Shown here: one piece after another, positions 1-11,592 of the stretch | Layout of the letters: every line of letters starts with the position of its first letter | How positions within the stretch are numbered: the first letter of the stretch is position 1 | Assembly (NCBI GenBank): GCA_027886175.1 | Contig: JAJNNQ010000137.1 | Span: forward strand, 31,730,001 to 31,794,000 | Direction of reading: 5' to 3' | Origin: Phylloscopus collybita | Lineage: Eukaryota > Chordata > Aves > Passeriformes > Phylloscopidae | DNA: 64,000 nt | Notes under the pieces: model-generated | Told to the model about the DNA's origin: nothing | The model's database searches: none | What the model saw: only the letters and a program-made list of their open reading frames with translations | Made by a program: the position numbers and the translations under genes

Positions 1-2940
1 TTCTTTACCTACACAAGGACATCTCTGTGTGTAAAATATCTAAGAGATGAAACTCATCTTAAAGTTAATAAAAGATGCATGGAAGACCTGTGCTCATCTG
101 CATAAGCATTTGGAAGCCATAACACGGTACCCAGGATATCTCAATAGACATTGCACTTGTGATAAAGCACCAAAATCAAGCTCTAGCTTTCGTGAGCTGA
201 ACAGCATAAAGAAGATTGGAATATCTAACAGAACTACATTCAACACACAAGCAGCTGAAAATGAAAATAAAAACAACCAAAGGAAAAATAAAATTCCAGT
301 AATGGACCACAATAAAAAAGTAGCATCTGACTAAAGCATTTCTTCTGCCAGACCATGCACTGGGTCTCTTAATGCTTGGGATGTAATTTCCAGTAAGAAG
401 TTAATTCCTTACAATGAGTAGACACTTCCAAAAATCAGAACATTGGCTGGTAACAGTGATTCAAATCTGTTCCAACTCAGAGCAGAGATCTGAATGTCAC
501 CATCCAAGTCACTCAGCTAAACTGCTACTTATTTACCATTCTTTCCTACACTACTTGTAACCAAATCTGTAGTTGTAATAACTTTTAAATTAAATGCAAA
601 TCTCTCTTCCTTCAACCAGCCTACTGATCCATTTCTTAAATAAATTATCTTTCAACAATTGAAAGACAAAAGAAAAGTAATCTTTTCCCAAAAGAGCTTC
701 TAGAGTTCAGCAAAGCCAGATTCTGTGAAAAAACTTGGCTGAATGCTGGTAACTGAGCCTAAAGAGAATCAGCTGTTCTGTTCAGAAGCTGTGTATCTTC
801 AAAACTTTACTTTCAAATAGGTGTGGATAAAAACATTTTTTCTGAAGATGGGGTATGGGATATTTATACCTAGCCTGAAAACTAGGAAGAGAGACCATCC
901 TATATTTTTGGGGCTTGTACTGCTAAACTGATATTTTTCGGTAAGTAACTCAAAATGAATAGACATTGAACATTTATTTTAGTTTTTATTAATCTTTGCT
1001 TACCTAATGGAAGAACTTTAAATGTAATTAACTTAAGGAACAATAAAGAAGAAAATTAATATGGCCACCTTGAAAGCAGAGTATTCAATATTTAAAAAGA
1101 AATTGAAACTACCAATAGCCTTGAGATCTAAGAAACATTTTTTTCCCATTAAATAGTACACTTGTGAACACTTACATTATTTTACCCTTCAGTAAAGAAA
1201 TTGTGCCAGATTACTCTGTGGTGAGTGTTTAAGATTTGTTGCATTAATTCCTTTTCCTGGTACAGCAACATTTCCATATGGTATGCACTATAATAACAGA
1301 CACAAAATAAAAATAATCTTTCTACCATTTAATGCATTTTAACTCTATCACAAGCCAATTTATTCTATTTCTGAAACTTTAACTTGTGATCTTGAACATT
1401 TATGTTAAAATCTTTATATTAAACCTTTATATTAAAACCTGATCTATATTAAAATACTTAAATATCCAGTTACCTGATTCTTTATTTATTTATTTAATAT
1501 TTATTCATTAATATTTATTAATCACTGAATTTGATTGGACCTACATTTTCCTAAATTAATGACTTAATCAAATGTATAGTAAAGCAGTTAGAGATAATGC
1601 CTTGACAAATTCAGGTAGTGTTGTACCTTTTAAAGTAAAGCTATTATGAGAATTTATTTTAGCCACTACTGCTGGGCTAAGTCTAAAAATACAGCTGTAA
1701 ATGCATTAATAATCAGAAGATATTTTAATTTTTTCTTTAACTTGGCTGAGAGTGTCATTATTCTTCTGTGTATAAGATGCTGTTTATCAGATACGCACAA
1801 AATGTTCTCTTTTCAGTATTTTCCACTAAAGACTCCTTTGTTACAACCTATACAAACACTTTTCCCAGCTCCATTCTACAGCGCATGTTTTGTTATAGAA
1901 CACTATTTTATTATTTTGTTTAAAGAATGATTCATCAGCTGCCTTCTTGACAGCAATTTAAAATCTTGCTAGTGCAGAGTCTGCAGACTCTCTAGAGATA
2001 AAAAGATGTAAGAAAGGGAGCTCAGCATTTGTTGTGCAGGAATTGTATGATGACAAGCCCTTGGACTCTTAAACTGAGTCTTTTCAAACACAATTTATGT
2101 AGTTAATTTTACAATGTAAACCATACTCTTTAAAATAGATTTGAAAGGGATTTGCTAGTTATTCTAAAGTTATAACTATAAAAGCAATTTACCAAATTTA
2201 ACCTCTCCACTTATTCTCACTAGCTGCATAAGAGCCGTAAGTCTTTTGAAGAACTGGCAGTGAATGAGTCTTTAAATGTAAAACTATTGTTGGAATAGTT
2301 ATGATACAAAGAAGCATTTGGTCTTGAGGACTCAGAGTCAAGCAGAGCATTAGCCAGCTGAAATCATCCTAGCCTGATGATCAAAGAGCATCTAACTGCA
2401 AATGTCTTGTTGGTCTCACAGTGCCCAAAGAATTTCTGTCACCTAATAACTGATATATTGAAATAAGATACATGAAAAGGATGTAATACTATGAGGATAC
2501 AGGAATCATAATAAATCATTGATATGATACAGAGTGTAATATGTGCAACTACCAATCTTACATGTTTGCACAGGGAGTCAGATGTAAAGACAAATCTGTG
2601 AGAGCAGTTGATGAAAAATTAAAGTCTTGAGGACATCTGTGTAAATTCAAAAAGCTGGAGGGGTGAGGGAATGGTACAATATGAGTGATGCATAACAACT
2701 TAACTGGGATTTAAACTCTTGAGAGAGAGAATGTCATGTATTAAAATGCTGAATGTAAATCTAATATTATTCAACTAAAACATTTTTTAAGTTCTTATGA
2801 TCTCTATAAGATTGGGAGAGCTTTTGAACAATTGCTTGAAAAATTAAAATAAGTAAACGTAAGGTAATAATCTGACATCATATCTTGAATTAAACTGTAT
2901 AGAATTTAAGCTAAGAGTAACACAGAGATTCTCATGTATA
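1..2940. other. AT-rich DNA without recognisable gene
   Basis: I see no exon, RNA gene or transposon family that I recognise. The DNA is AT-rich, with TTTA-type low complexity around 1481-1520 and a small ATATTAAA-type near-duplication at about 1412-1440. Open frames such as the one at 1646-1930 are short and resemble no known domain. Confidence 0.6.
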
Positions 2941-2949
2941 AGGAGAATT

Positions 2950-3061
2950 TTTTTTTTTTTTTGCGTTAGAAAGAATTCTGTTTTCTTGTCTGGTGTTAAG
3001 AGAGACTGGAATCTGGAAAACTTCATGCTATACAATAGGCTTTTTTTTTTTTTTTTTTTTT
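2950..3061. repeat. two poly-T tracts
   Basis: A T run begins at about 2950. A longer, nearly pure run of about 21 T lies at 3041-3061. Read on the minus strand these are A-tails or A-tracts. A minus-strand open frame spanning 2844-3308 has its lysine run from this homopolymer, so that frame is probably not a gene. Confidence 0.85.
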
Positions 3062-3330
3062 CTTTCCTTAAAAGTAGTATAACAGTTTGTCTCAGTACAG
3101 TTCTCTCTGGCCCTGGGTCCCATCCAGCTGGGAGAGCATGGCAAAAATGGAAGGTTGAGTATGATGGAGTTGCCTGAAAAATAAATTTAATAGTGAAAAT
3201 AACAAACACAGAACGCACAACCTGAGGGGCAGCATCCAAAGACCAAGGGGGATGGTGAATGTAACAATGTATAGGAGTATCTGAGGCCAGGAGTCCAATC
3301 CCAAACATGGAACAGGAACATGACCCTGTA
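3062..3330 (-). other. possible unidentified retroelement remnant
   Basis: This block is richer in GC than its surroundings and ends in the poly-T tract just to its left, so on the minus strand it would be followed by an A-tract like a retrotransposed copy. I do not recognise a family, and the open frame in it (154 codons on minus, running into the A-tract) has no domain I know. It could be an old LTR or retrocopy fragment; this is inference from the A-tract and composition only. Confidence 0.2.
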
Positions 3331-3610
3331 CGTAATGTGTCCCAAACTAACTGAGAACTAGAACTGGAAACATGGCCTATTATGGAAAGATTCTATTGGC
3401 ATACCAACTCCCATGGTTATACTCTTCTCATCATAACCTAACCAGGTACCTCCTTTTCAGTACCCTGTTTCCCACAGTCTCAGGCTGAAGTCTCCTGCAT
3501 AAGCTACCTGGGCTAAGCCACCATTCATGGCAGCTAGTTCAGTTCCCACAACAGTTTACTTTTAAACTTTCCACAGAAATATTTCTTGAATAGCCCTTTG
3601 CAATGAAATT

Positions 3611-3648
3611 AAGATACCAAACTGAATTTAGGATACCAAACTGAGTTT
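3611..3648. repeat. 19-base tandem duplication, two copies
   Basis: Copy 1 at 3611-3629 and copy 2 at 3630-3648 are adjacent and differ at two positions; both contain GATACCAAACTGA. This looks like a small local duplication rather than part of a larger array. Confidence 0.85.
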
Positions 3649-5829
3649 AAGGGTGACTATCTTTTACAAATGCTCCTGTGTTAAATAAAACCTATTATAA
3701 CATGTATTTGAGACTCTTAGTAGTCTCTAAGAATTCAGCACATACATTTTGAAGATCAGGTTTTGTGTATGTGTCGGTATGTACACAAGTGGGAATCATA
3801 CACATGTGTTTGGCTGGTTTGAAGTGAAAGAAATAGTATTAAATGCACCCCAGGGCAAACTATATAGACATAATAAATTGACTCTTACATTACACCATAC
3901 AATTTAGTTCTTATATAACTCTGATGGCCATCAGAAGGCCATGATTTATCTGTTCTAAAACCTGCTTTTGCTATTAATATTAAACTTCACAATTTAAAGT
4001 AATAATAAATTCAAATTTAAACTTTTCAATTTAATACTTCAGGTGTAAAAACAGAAAAAAATCTTACCTTTCTAGGCTATGATTTTTAAGAAAATAAGAA
4101 CCACCCTATCTACACAGTACTATCGAAGTCAAGTGATGGCTGTATTTGTTCCATCCCTTGGCTGACACTGAGTTTGAACAACACAGATTTATTTCACCTA
4201 CAGGCAACTTCGCTGGAATCTAAGTTTCATGAACTCATATCCAGAGTCACCACTCAACTGTTCTCCATAAGTCTGGTGGTTTATTTTTGTCTGTGTCCAC
4301 AAATTTTAAACATACTTGTATATTTTCCAGTTCTTGCAAACATATCTGATTTGAAACCAGAATTGAAATCACAAATTGAATAGTCCAGACTACTGGAATA
4401 CACTAAAACTGCCTGTATGTCTGAGTACATTCATATTTGATAAACCCAGGGTAAAAGTGGAAAGACAGTAAGAAAGGACTTAAACTTTTATGAATTTCTA
4501 AAAACTAAGAATCTTCTGTCAAGAAAAAGTCTTAATTTTCTCTGGGGAAGATGAAGTTTAGTATTCTGATACATGTCAAAGCCACCTAAAATAACTTGTT
4601 TATGAACACCGTTAAAATGTTTGTTTCAAAACAGTTTTCCTATAGGTGAAGTCAGTCTGCTGTATGTCAGCAGCCCACAGAGTACAGTGTCACTTCTTTT
4701 CTTGCATCCTCAATTGTATATCAAGCTTACTGATCAGGCTACATTTGCACTGATTCATCTTCCTATCTCCCATCTTACTAACCATGGGTTACACTTACCA
4801 CAGGAGCCACAGGAGAGTGATCAACCACAAGAGTGTCAGGACACAGTGATGAGAAGAGATTGATGCTCACTCTGTGATGGACATGAGGCTTTTCATGAGG
4901 GGCTATCAGTCTCAGGGTGCAAAAGTCTGGAAAATAAAATTTCCTTAGAATCATAATTCTATTTTAGGAGTTTGGCATTTAAAGTGGAAATAAAATATCT
5001 GGTTCTACTTCTCTCATGTACACAAATTCCAAATGACAGGGGAATTTCAGATGGTAATAGACTATGGAAATGTTTTGCCTTGTTCCAAAACTATGTTTTA
5101 CTTACATAAACATGAATGCAAATACAAAACCCCCTGCGGTTGAAATTGTTTTAAATTTCTGAATATTTCTATTCAGGAAAGAACTCCTTTTGTCCCAAAA
5201 TACTACAATATCTTCTTTCTGTATAAGGTCTTCTCAACATCTTTTGTAAGTCATTATACTATGGAATTCCATTTTGTCTAAGTATGAAACCAATTGCAGA
5301 AATTGTATCAGATGCCAATTTTATCAAACCATAGATCAAATAATTTTCTCCTAAAATTCCTCTGAAATTCTCTGCACCTCTGAAAATTCCAGAATATTTC
5401 TGTTCCATATCAGATGAACTCACCACTTTTCATACAAGTATTAAAATATGATTGTACCTCGTAAATATCTTTCACAACAGAGTAAATCAAACAAATTCCA
5501 GAGAAAAAATTTCAGAATAACCACCAGCTTTGTGAAGATAGTTCTCATATTGGTTAAGGGATGCTCCTGCATGGAGTCCTACTCTGTCCATCACCCTTGT
5601 CCTGAAGGATATATGAGCTACCTGAGCTGGTCTCCATTTTTTATTCTCCTTTGTCAGAAAATTCTGTCTGGGGCCTGAGAAATGAAATTTAAATGAAGTT
5701 TTTAAAATAACCACTGGTTTTTGGAATGAAACAGTTTTAGCAAATTCCCTTTTTTAGGAAAAGTGCTTTTCCTGTTTCTCCCTAGAACAATGTATTATGT
5801 CATATATCTCCAGAAATGAAGGCATGAAA

Positions 5830-6130
5830 TAGTAGGTAAAATATCAAGTAACTAATGCTTAGCATTTTGAGATTGTTAATTAGATGCCTTCCTGATTTTT
5901 GTGTGATGAATTTTTTGCCAATGGTTGCTAATTATTATAGCAATTAGGTTTAATAAGTCCAGAATTTCACAAGCTTAGGTCTTCTGGGTTACACTTTAGC
6001 CAATAGGGAATGGGTGTTAATTAAGGACAAAGAAAAGAAGAATTAAGAAGATTTGATGGGTTTAAGGAAACAGCAATTAAACAAAGTGCTAGAGTGATTT
6101 GCATATTTTAATAAGTCAAGAACTCTTGGA
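5830..6130. promoter_or_regulatory. candidate developmental enhancer block
   Basis: Homeodomain-type cores cluster here: TTAATTA at 5877-5883, TAATTATTA near 5929, CAATTAGG at 5941 and TTAATTAA at 6017-6024. They sit with a CCAAT box at 6000-6004 and a perfect octamer ATTTGCAT (POU-factor site) at 6097-6104. No transposon signature is visible. Such clusters occur in conserved non-coding enhancers of vertebrates, but AT-rich DNA also yields these cores by chance, so the call rests on density plus the octamer and is only suggestive. Confidence 0.25.
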
Positions 6131-6490
6131 TGTTCAGGAAAAAAAGTTACATTTTCATTAGTCAGTGTAATTTTTCCAAAAGATCTCTTTTCAGATTTTA
6201 ACACTTTGTCTCCAGGAATATAAGAGGAAGGTTAGTTTTCAAATATTTATTATTAATGCTTTAAAACTGGTTCTAGACGTCAGAATAGGTTGTATTGGTA
6301 TAAATATGAGCACTAATGGAGTTCACTCTTATTTTGAGAGAACCAATGTATTGTGCTGAGTATGGTATCTATAAAGAAAGCCCTGCACAGGCTACCTCAC
6401 CTGCATCTCTGACCTGCTACCAAGTACCAAGAAGCTCTCTGTCCTGTAAAAAGCATAAATAAAAAACATAAATATCAGGGGGGAAACACA

Positions 6491-6507
6491 CTTTTTTTTT
6501 TTTTTTC
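6491..6507. repeat. poly-T tract
   Basis: An uninterrupted T run follows a short purine stretch. No element boundary could be fixed around it. Confidence 0.85.
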
Positions 6508-7349
6508 CTGGTGAAAACAACAGAAAAGATTTGTAGGGAAGGAAATTTATCTCCTTCAATAGAGAAAGAGATCACTATACACATCAACAGTCAGTGTTGG
6601 GACACTGTCAACCCTATAGACTGCCTTGTTTCTGTTTTTTAAGGCAACAAATGAAAAAAGGAAAATCCATCTCAAATTAGTTTTAATTCAATAGGGATTG
6701 TTCTGAACAGACTAAAAAGTACAGTGATGTGTACAGTGTGTGTTTTACTTAAACTCAGCCTCATTGTTCCATGAAACAGTGCATTATACCTGGGCATTTT
6801 AATTGTTTAAGAGTTTGCAGCTTAGGAAAAATCTTACAAAGCACATTGTAAGGAAAATTCAAATAGTATGTTCCAATAATAGTATTTGTTCAGAACCAAC
6901 TTTTCATCACTGAAATGTTAAAAAGTAGAAGATGATCTGAGTGTAATTCATGCTAGGAGCACCAGTTTCTTAATAATTATGCTATTGTGTTGCAAGTTAA
7001 CATTCACAGTACTAAATGTACATGAGCCATGAGGGGTGTAAATCGTTGTTTTATTCATCAGTTAGTGAGGAATTGATGTGAGGAGTTGATCATTAGTGTC
7101 ACAGGAACAATAGATCTATTGAAACCCACTAAAGTTCAAACATCAAATTGCTGAAAATATCACACAGATGCCAGATTGGCAAGTAGTATGAGCCCTTTTT
7201 TTTTTTGGCGGGGGGAGGGGGCCAGGGAGAGGCTGATCAGGTTACTTCATGAAGAGGTGAGCATAAGTAAGGAAATGAGGAGAAGAGATAAGAAAAGAGA
7301 GAAAGTAGATGTGAAGAGGTTTTCTTGCCTATGGATCAGGCAAAAACTT
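6508..7349. other. AT-rich DNA, no gene seen
   Basis: The interval contains a T run next to a G-rich stretch at about 7196-7221 and otherwise no feature I recognise. The open frame starting at 7176 runs into the CR1 copy and is discounted. Confidence 0.5.
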
Positions 7350-7665
7350 CATAGAAACATAGAATCATTAAGGTTGGAAAAGACCTCCAGAGTCCAGCCT
7401 TTGATCAGACACCACTTTATCAACTAAACCAGAGCACTACATGCCATGTGCAGTCATTTTTTGAACACTTCCAGGGCTGGTGACATCACCAGTCCCCTGG
7501 GAAGTCAATTCCAGTGCTTGACAACCCTTCCAGTGAAGAAATTCTTCCTGATGTTTAACCTGAACCTTCCCTGGTGCACCTTAATGTCATTTCTTGTCCT
7601 GTCACCAGTTGCCTGGGAGAAGATGCTAACCCTCATCTTGTTGCAACCTTCTTTCAGGTAGGTAG
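7350..7665 (-). mobile_element. CR1 LINE fragment, 3' end
   Basis: The left end carries the reverse complement of a CR1 3' terminus: two AGAA-type octamer copies, then AATCATTAAGGTTGGAAAAG. This is followed by the conserved CR1 3'-UTR and ORF2-tail blocks, including a GGGAAGTCAATTCCAGTGCTTGACAACC-like segment and the TTCTTCCTGATGTTTAACCT region. CR1 elements are the dominant LINEs of birds; new copies are 5'-truncated, as here. The copy has several indels and base changes, so it is old and cannot move. Open frames at 7446-7661 (+) and 7505-7762 (-) are products of this repeat. Confidence 0.88.
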
Positions 7666-9705
7666 TACAGTAATTAGATTGTAATATAGACTGTTTATGG
7701 AGCAGGAGAGAAGGAAAACCTGCCTGTGCTCCCCACAATCCCAATGTCATATCTACTACCAAAATTAATTAAACTGTAATCGTATGTGTGTTGCAGGCAT
7801 AATAACAGAAGAACCTTCATTTTCAGTAATAACACAGGCAGCAAATACTTCACCTTCTACTGTTTAAATTACCACTTATCATGGAACAGACTTGCAAATG
7901 AAGTTCTAATTATAGCAGCACATTAAGAATAAGCATGACCAAAATAGCACTTGCTCGAACTTAAAAGTTCATTGCTTGATAGAAATAATAACACAAAAGC
8001 ACTGGTAGTCACATAGCTTTAGCCATCTGCTGTTGCAGTTACTACATCTTTCTTTCGTGGGGCTTGGGCACTAGCAAACGTAATAGAACATTTGTTCCAT
8101 TTAGAAATAGGCAGTTACAGTAATGTTGCCATAGGCATAATAATAATAAAACTACCTTCCATCTCTCCAGTTGCTCTTTAGCTACCAACAAAGTAATTTC
8201 TAAGCATCTGTTATTATTTCAAAGGTGATGGTCAAAAATTCAGACTCATCTAACTCTCTTAATTTCTAAATCTCACTAATCATAAATAATGTTGAATAAA
8301 TAATCATTTACATATAAATTATCACATTTTTGAGGCTGCGAGTGAAAATATCTTCTGCTGACCTAGCTAATAATTTGGGAGATGCTTAATCAAATAACAA
8401 CATAAAAGAAATACCACAGGTCCTTACACAATAGAAATGGTGTGCACAATAAATGTGCTGCCTAATCAGATAAAATTCAAAGATTTATAAATAGAGTTTA
8501 TGAAAAGAGAACCTCTTCTTCATTTTCACTGAAGCCTTTTCATTATGGAAAATAAAAATTATCTCCTTTAAGACCACTTTATAATACCTGATTTCAAGCT
8601 TCATTGAATATCACTTTTATTTTGCATTTCCCTTTCACAGATTATTCCCTAATGAATAGTTCATTATTCCCTCCTGAAACCAAGAATTTGAACACAAGTT
8701 CCCCAACCTGAGAGAAGTCTTCTGTCATCTAATCTCACTACTCCTTTTCCCTACAAGTGTTCACATCTTCTCACAGATGAAGCCACTTGTAAAATTTGTT
8801 GGTGGTTTGTGGGTTATAAGAATGTCTCTGTACTCAGCATAACAGTGGAGCATACCTTGGCTGGTGTGACATTTTGAAAAAGAGGAAAGGCAAAGCTCTA
8901 TTTTAGAGTTATCCAAACTGTAAATCACCCATCTTGGACCAGGCTTACAACCTGTTTAGATGAAATGAATATTGAAATAAAAATAAATGTAAAAGCAAGA
9001 TTACAACAGGAGAGCTGTGGAGCTCTTTGAAAGCGTGGCTTTGAAAAGCTATCAGGTCTTACTGTTAAATAATACCATACACATTGCATTTGTAATAATA
9101 TTTCACTTATGTAATAGCTAAATTATTTCTCTGTCATCTCACAAGAAACCAGTGAAATCTGAGTAATTTTGTAGCAATGGCAAGGTCACTGGAAAACTAC
9201 AAGCATACTGTAAATATAGCTAGGGGAATGCTCTTAGTTAAGAGTGAGGGATACACTTCAGCAAGATATACAGATCAGCATTTACTCTGATCCACCCCAA
9301 CATGATTCTGCAATATACCTAGAGCACATTTATCTAAACATGTCTAGATTATGTTTGATAACACAGTAGCAAATTTTATCTGTGTGATGAATAAATGTCT
9401 GTCATACAAAGTTTGGAAGATTATTTTGCAATTGCCTCTGATATTGGGCAGACAGAATATGATTATCAGCAACACAGTTGCTAAGTCTACTAAAATTATT
9501 TGACAATAATAAATGAGCTCATGACATCAGGATGAGTGCTTCATGCTTATGAATACTTCCTGCTTGATACTACACATTGCTGGAAAAATGACCTTTAGCG
9601 ACCTATGACAAAAATGTCAAATGTCATGTTTCTCCTATTCTGCAGTGAACAATCCATTCCTAATGAATGTCCTAAATTTCAAGAAAGGAGCTCAAAATTT
9701 CCACC
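7666..9705. other. AT-rich DNA without recognisable gene
   Basis: I see no transposon, RNA gene or believable exon. AT-rich blocks at about 8390-8600 and 9050-9160 are free of repeats and could be tested for conservation, but nothing in them is diagnostic. Confidence 0.5.
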
Positions 9706-9709
9706 TTCC

Positions 9710-9759
9710 TGCCTTGTTATATTTCCACCCACTTGAATGTTTGGAAATATAACAAGGCA
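9710..9759. repeat. perfect 18-bp inverted repeat (hairpin)
   Basis: The left arm, 9710-9727 (TGCCTTGTTATATTTCCA), is the exact reverse complement of the right arm, 9742-9759, with a 14-base loop. The flanking bases do not pair. As DNA it could form a cruciform; as RNA it would be an 18-bp stem. The stem is shorter than a typical microRNA precursor, which usually has about 22 bp or more and some imperfections. It might be a remnant of a small palindromic transposon or a local inverted duplication. Confidence 0.9.
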
Positions 9760-11470
9760 CACTGAAGACCTCTTGATAACCCTTGATAGAAAGGTCAAAT
9801 GCAGGAACTGTGCACTTTTGTGTAGTGGTTCATAGCAAATGAGATTTTTGCTGCGTAAGGGTTATCTCCATAAGAAAATTACATTAGTTCATTTAGTGAT
9901 TTACAGTTCTTCCAAATAAGAATGTGTAATTGCTGACAGGAAAGACAATCTATTTCCACCCTTATTATACTTTTAATTTTTTTAAATCCACAAGTTCCTT
10001 TGGTCATCTGTCTTTTTGACAAAAGCCTCGTGGTCATGCTCTAATATTAAAGGCAGACTTGAATTAAGAGATGGATCTTGTGTTCAAAAGGGTAGGAACC
10101 TAATCATAAACCTTCAACTAATTTATCATACAAATTTTACTCATCTGAGAAATGCCTCTGGTGGAAGAGGTGGAGTTGCTAAAAAATTAACATGAGTATG
10201 TAACTGCAAGGAACAGCTCCAGAGTAAGGAAATATTTCACTGCTGTTGTCTTAAAATTGTGCATTCAACAAACTCAACTGGACTGCTCATCTTTTTTGTT
10301 AAATGACATTTGAAAGATAAAATTGTCTGTGTTTCAAGAATGACAGCACAAATAAAAGTCTTTGGAAAACCTGAAATTACAGTAGGAAGAAAGTAGAAAA
10401 TGCACCTTTGTTTTGTCCATTAAGAGACCAAATTTTCACATATCAAGGTTCAGCTGTTAAATCATTCCTATGAGCTCCCCATCCTCGGCATACAAAACAT
10501 GTGATCCTGATAGGATAGAGCTGACAACTTTATTTGTATCTCTAAATTACAAGCATGCCACCTGGAAAGACCTTGTGTGCCCCAAAGTCTCTCGGACCAT
10601 TTATTTTTATATCAGTCCATCAAACTCTTATTATCTACATGTTTGGCTCATTTCCTTCTTGAAAATCTTCTTGAAATCTGAAGTACCAAAGTCAAGATTG
10701 TTTGTTTTGTATTTTGTTTTCAGAAAAAATACCATATATATGGTTTGGCATTTTATTGGCCAAGAAAATGTATGTCGTCATCCTCAGTGACAAAGCTCCC
10801 CTAAGAAGGGACATCAATTAAGTGTCTGATGAGTACAATTAGAGAAGCAGAAGAGAAGGTAAATCAAAGAAAACAACTTTATACAAGGAGAATAGATACA
10901 TATTATGTATATGACAACACTGCAATACTGCTATAACAATAGAAAATTAAAAATGTATCTAACCAAATCAAAAGACAAAGCTTAAGAGAGGGACAAGTGT
11001 GTAGGGAGAACCACTGGATTTCCAGTGATGTCTTAAAAGACATAATTTATTTTTGTTTCTAAAGAACCCAACAGCATCACAAACCAATATGTGCAATGGA
11101 GGTAAAAGACTGATCTGCCCACTACTAAAGTAGAGTAACTGTGCTGGGAAACTTCAGTGTACAAAGCAATGCCCAAATAAGGATTTATTCAGGAAAAAAT
11201 TGCAATACTAATTCGAGATAGCAATTTTTTAAAAATAAATGATCATTTATTGCCCAGATTCATAATCTGTCATTATTTAATATTTTACTTTAAGCCAGAA
11301 ATTTTCTGAGGATATTTTATTTTTCCAGTAATAAGTGTCAGACTTGGAGACAATTTTTGCATTAATTTTCAGTCTTGAAAGACCTTTCCAGCAACATGAC
11401 TGTCACTGTCATGGGACATTTCTCCAATGTGTTACAGACTCAAAACTATCTCAAAGCCAGTTTTGTGGCT
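9760..11470. other. AT-rich DNA without recognisable gene
   Basis: I see no repeat family or exon. The open frame at 10470-10790 has 106 codons but no domain I recognise, and its composition matches the surrounding non-coding DNA. Confidence 0.5.
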
Positions 11471-11477
11471 TGGCTGG

Positions 11478-11592
11478 TTTTTTTTTTTTTTTGTTGTTTT
11501 TTTTTTTGTTTTGTTTTGTTTTTTTTTTTTTTTTTGTTTTTTTTTTTTTTTTTGTTGTTTTTTTTGTTTTTTTTTGTTTTTGTTTTTGTTTT
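11478..11592. repeat. long T-rich low-complexity tract
   Basis: About 115 bases consist of T runs broken by single G residues (TTTTG and TTG units). Open frames of 66-87 codons read here are phenylalanine-rich (+) or lysine-rich (-) artefacts of the tract. It resembles a decayed poly-A tail on the minus strand, but no retroposon body could be recognised to its left. Confidence 0.9.

Larger units (their letters stand above)
3331..6490. other. AT-rich DNA without recognisable gene
   Basis: The interval holds a two-copy 19-base tandem duplication (3611-3648) and a block dense in homeodomain-type motifs near its end (listed separately). Otherwise I see nothing I can name. Short open frames at 4174-4383, 4621-4863 and 5448-5714 lie partly on opposite strands of each other and show no known domain. 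Confidence 0.55.

Noticed and set aside
2844..3308. 154-codon minus-strand open frame
   Set aside because: Crosses two homopolymer tracts that supply its lysine runs; no known domain; a second frame on the same strand is also open.
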